Assembly (NCBI GenBank): GCA_964008075.1
Contig: CAXGAP010000027.1
Coordinates: 1 to 17,266 of the forward strand
Origin: UBA724 sp964008075
Lineage (GTDB): Bacteria; Bacteroidota; Bacteroidia; Flavobacteriales; Flavobacteriaceae
DNA length: 17,266 bases
Direction of reading: 5' to 3'
Made by a program: the position numbers and the translations under genes. Of the stretch, positions 15,082-17,266 are shown one piece after another; position 1 is the first letter of the stretch; every line of letters starts with the position of its first letter. Under the pieces are notes generated by a model. It was not told where the DNA came from. It was given only the letters and a program-made list of their open reading frames with translations, and did not search any database.

Positions 15082-15954
15082 ATGAGAAGCTTGCAAAGTG
15101 CCTTTCGCTTCCTTTTGGGAGTCGTGTTTATCTTTTCTGCATACACAAAGTTTGTGGGGCCAGGTTTTTTTGAAATCACTTTGATTGATCAAGGGTTGTT
15201 GCCTAGTAGAGACCAAGCTCAACACGCAGCACGTTTTCTGATAGGACTCGAATTTGCCTTAGGCCTACTGATGCTTTTGCCTTATTATACCAAGCAACTG
15301 ATGGCGATTGCCAGTATGATGTTGATTGGATTTACCATTCATTTGGGTTATTTATGGGCGATTGGTGATAACGAAAACTGTGGCTGTTTTGGAGAGATGA
15401 TATCCATGTCACCTGCCGAATCGATTGTAAAAAACATATTGATGTTGGCTGTGTCTGTTTGGCTTTGGATCAAAAACCCTTCAAAACCAACCAACCAAAC
15501 CATTCTTTTGGGTGGTGCGATGATCATTATTACAAGTATGTGGTTGTTTTTACCGATCCCTGATCAAAGCGAGTTCCCAGTCAATCAACACACAAACTTT
15601 AGTGGTGTTGGCCGAACAGATTTATCATCAGGAGAAAAGCTGGTTGCGATTCTCAATTTGGACTGTGAGCACTGTCAAGAATTGAGTGTCGAACTCGGAA
15701 AAATGAACAAAACAAACAAGCTACCAGACGTTTATGTTTTTTATTTTAAAGAAGGAGAAACAACAGTAGAACAGTTTGAGCAAATGACAAATACTTCGTT
15801 TCCTTATGTTGAAATAGACGTCAACACCTTTTTTGATTTAATAGGTGAAAGCCCACCAAGGGTTTATGTTTTGAACGATGGCGCAGTTGATGCGATAATT
15901 GATGAAGACATTGCAAACACTCTCAGCAAACGCTATCCACAAACAAGCGAATAA
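15082..15954 (+). CDS. DoxX/MauE-type membrane protein with C-terminal thioredoxin-like domain (BT_3928-like)
   Basis: From the ATG at 15082 the protein has 290 residues. The N-terminal half (about 1-135) is a four-helix DoxX/MauE-like membrane domain with FRFLLGVVFIFSAYTKFVGP and a conserved NCGCFGE motif (Cys100, Cys102) at a membrane edge. A fifth hydrophobic segment (about 145-168) leads to a C-terminal domain with a thioredoxin-type CEHC (Cys195-Cys198) in LDCEHCQEL. MauE-like proteins help disulfide or redox maturation of exported proteins. A thiol-redox relay from NCGC to CEHC is plausible here but inferred. The frame could begin at a TTG at 15064 (adding MGKIEF), but that codon overlaps a promoter-like element. 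The TAA shares its last A with the ATG of the dus gene (TAATG). Confidence 0.85.
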   Translation: MRSLQSAFRFLLGVVFIFSAYTKFVGPGFFEITLIDQGLLPSRDQAQHAARFLIGLEFALGLLMLLPYYTKQLMAIASMMLIGFTIHLGYLWAIGDNENCGCFGEMISMSPAESIVKNILMLAVSVWLWIKNPSKPTNQTILLGGAMIIITSMWLFLPIPDQSEFPVNQHTNFSGVGRTDLSSGEKLVAILNLDCEHCQELSVELGKMNKTNKLPDVYVFYFKEGETTVEQFEQMTNTSFPYVEIDVNTFFDLIGESPPRVYVLNDGAVDAIIDEDIANTLSKRYPQTSE

Positions 15955-16952
15955 TGGCTAAAATCGGAAACATTGAATTGGGTTCTTTTCCCTTGCTATT
16001 GGCACCTATGGAGGATGTCAGTGATCCACCATTTCGAGCGCTTTGTAAGGAGCAAGGGGCAGATGTGATGTATACAGAATTTATATCTAGCGAGGGGCTT
16101 ATTCGTGATGCAGCAAAAAGCATGATGAAGCTCGATATTTATGAAAAAGAACGACCCATAGGAATCCAGATTTTTGGCGCCAACCTAGACTCGATGTTGC
16201 AAGCAGTTGACATTGTTGAAAAAACCAAACCTGACATTATCGATATCAATTATGGCTGTCCTGTCAAAAAGGTTGTTTGTAAAGGTGCAGGCGCAGGAAT
16301 TTTAAAAGACATCCCAAAAATGGTTTCATTGACCAAAGCGATTGTTGAGCGGACAAAACTCCCTGTAACAGTCAAGACAAGACTTGGTTGGGATCATGAC
16401 AGTATACAAATAGTTGATGTTGCCGAGCGATTGCAAGACGTAGGTGCACAAGCCATTTCAATTCATGGCCGCACAAGGGCGCAGATGTATAAAGGGGATG
16501 CAGATTGGCACCCAATTGCAGCAGTAAAAAATAACCAAAGGATGCACATACCTGTTTTTGGAAATGGCGATATTGACACTCCCGAAAGAGCAATGATGAT
16601 GCGAGACGAGTTTGGTTTAGATGGCGCAATGATTGGACGTGCAAGCATTGGAAACCCTTGGTTTTTTGCGCAAGTAAAACATTATTTCAAAACAAAGGAA
16701 CACCTCCCACCACCAACGATTAAAGATCGTGTTGAAATGGCAAGACGACATTTACAAATGGCGATCGATTGGAAGGGGGATAAACTGGGAGTTTTTGAAA
16801 CTCGCCGACATTATACAAACTATTTCAAAGGGATTCCCCACTTCAAAGAATATCGCCTACAGATGGTCACTTTAGACAACGCTTCTGAAGTGTTTGAAGT
16901 GTTTGATCGAGTTGCGTCTAATTTTCAAGAGGCAGAAGAGGTGTCGGTTTAG
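15954..16952 (+). CDS. dusB: tRNA-dihydrouridine synthase, DusB type
   Basis: Dus enzymes are FMN-dependent and use NADPH to reduce specific uridines in the tRNA D-loop to dihydrouridine. The 332 residues form a TIM barrel (about 1-240) plus a helical tRNA-binding tail. Family markers are LAPMEDVSDPPFRALC at the N-terminal FMN loop, YTEFISSEGL, the catalytic cysteine Cys102 in NYGCPVKKV, VKTRLGWD, SIHGRTRAQMYKGDADW, and the phosphate-binding GNGDI and GRASIGNPW. The C-terminal GIPHFKEYR block is also typical. The ATG shares a base with the stop codon of the DoxX-type gene (TAATG), so expression is probably coupled. Its stop overlaps the stop of the convergent permease gene by 2 bases. The exact uridine target is not readable. 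The dusB symbol follows the usual naming for this branch. Confidence 0.94.
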   Translation: MAKIGNIELGSFPLLLAPMEDVSDPPFRALCKEQGADVMYTEFISSEGLIRDAAKSMMKLDIYEKERPIGIQIFGANLDSMLQAVDIVEKTKPDIIDINYGCPVKKVVCKGAGAGILKDIPKMVSLTKAIVERTKLPVTVKTRLGWDHDSIQIVDVAERLQDVGAQAISIHGRTRAQMYKGDADWHPIAAVKNNQRMHIPVFGNGDIDTPERAMMMRDEFGLDGAMIGRASIGNPWFFAQVKHYFKTKEHLPPPTIKDRVEMARRHLQMAIDWKGDKLGVFETRRHYTNYFKGIPHFKEYRLQMVTLDNASEVFEVFDRVASNFQEAEEVSV

Positions 16953-17266
16953 CGCAGCAGCTGTGGTCGAACGACAGCAGATGCGACCCAAGCTGCCACA
17001 ACACTAAGCACCCCCCATATCAGCAGTAAGACAGACAGGTTTTCAAATGAAAATGTAATTGGATATGGCAATTGTGTTCCTGGCACAAGTATAAATTCAC
17101 CAATCGATTGTGCAACGACGACACCAATGCCAACAACCAACCCAAAAGACCCACCAATACTACTGAGCAGCAGGCCCTGATAAAAGAAAACCTGACGTAT
17201 TTCGTTGACTGATGAACCCATTCCCAGCAGCGTTTGAAGCTGATTGCGCTTGTCCAAAACCATCAT
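16949..17266 (-). CDS. ABC transporter permease of LolC/E (FtsX-like) type, C-terminal fragment
   Basis: Only the last 105 residues lie in the window. The 5' part continues past the right edge, so the Met codons at 17261-17266 are internal rather than a start. The fragment carries the FtsX/MacB-type permease block MVLDKRNQLQTLLGMGSS, followed by VNEIRQVFFYQGLLLSSIGG, then a Gly-rich membrane helix (FGLVVGIGVVVAQ), a periplasmic loop (VPGTQLPYPITFSFEN) and a last membrane helix (LSVLLLIWGVLSVVAAWVAS). LolC/E-type permeases extract lipoproteins from the inner membrane together with LolD. Other FtsX-like exporters look alike in this part, so the lipoprotein role is likely rather than shown. It converges with the dus gene, sharing 3 bases. 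Confidence 0.85.
   Translation of the reverse strand: MMVLDKRNQLQTLLGMGSSVNEIRQVFFYQGLLLSSIGGSFGLVVGIGVVVAQSIGEFILVPGTQLPYPITFSFENLSVLLLIWGVLSVVAAWVASAVVRPQLLR

Noticed and set aside
15484..15499. Short AACC tandem repeats
   Set aside because: They encode Pro-Thr-Asn-Gln within the linker before the fifth membrane segment of the DoxX-type protein, and three short units are unremarkable in coding DNA.
16953..16990. Possible hairpin GTCG-AA-CGAC after the dus stop as a terminator
   Set aside because: The loop is only two bases, no T-run follows, and it lies in the coding end of the convergent permease.

Overview
The window looks like ordinary core chromosome from a flavobacterium-like member of the Bacteroidota. 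Three lines of evidence support this. The gene families are typical of the group: a GIN-domain (DUF2807) secreted protein, a bacterial GlnRS, and a DoxX/MauE plus thioredoxin-like protein of the BT_3928 type. The DNA is AT-rich, and clear Shine-Dalgarno sequences are scarce. Several genes instead have the Bacteroidota -7 promoter element TAnnTTTG just upstream. I see no insertion sequence, prophage, CRISPR array or defence locus, and nothing that I would call a new system with confidence.

Left part (1-6772). The tail of an unidentified gene (1-46) is followed by an AT-only inverted repeat and an SPFH/band 7 membrane protein. That gene runs head-on, with no gap, into glnS on the minus strand. 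glnS is divergent from folB, and the short gap between them carries one TAnnTTTG element per direction. tRNA-Cys(GCA) follows folB. The minus-strand run rnr > GIN-domain protein > LysE-family exporter then reads leftwards, with a probable internal promoter before the GIN gene.

Centre (6773-7097). This 325-nt gene-free, very AT-rich region lies between divergent rnr and rpiB. It carries four copies of the word TATCAAC and several small palindromes, and is the least explained stretch of the window.

Right part (7098-17266). rpiB and an ElaA-like acetyltransferase overlap by 4 nt and end at a good intrinsic terminator that lies inside the 3' part of rnpA, on the opposite strand. The minus-strand genes lepA > APC permease with C-terminal Usp-like region > metallo-beta-lactamase-fold hydrolase > M1 metallopeptidase > rnpA form a tightly packed, probably co-transcribed cluster (gaps 51, 2 and 14 nt, then a 1-nt TAATG overlap). 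Divergent from lepA is a DoxX/thioredoxin-like gene coupled by TAATG to a dusB-type tRNA-dihydrouridine synthase. The window ends in the C-terminal part of a LolC/E-type ABC permease on the minus strand.

Functionally, RNA and translation work dominates: GlnRS, tRNA-Cys, RNase R, RNase P protein, LepA and Dus. Folate (FolB) and pentose phosphate (RpiB) enzymes and envelope or transport proteins are mixed in. Functions come from recognising families and motifs by eye. No database search was run.
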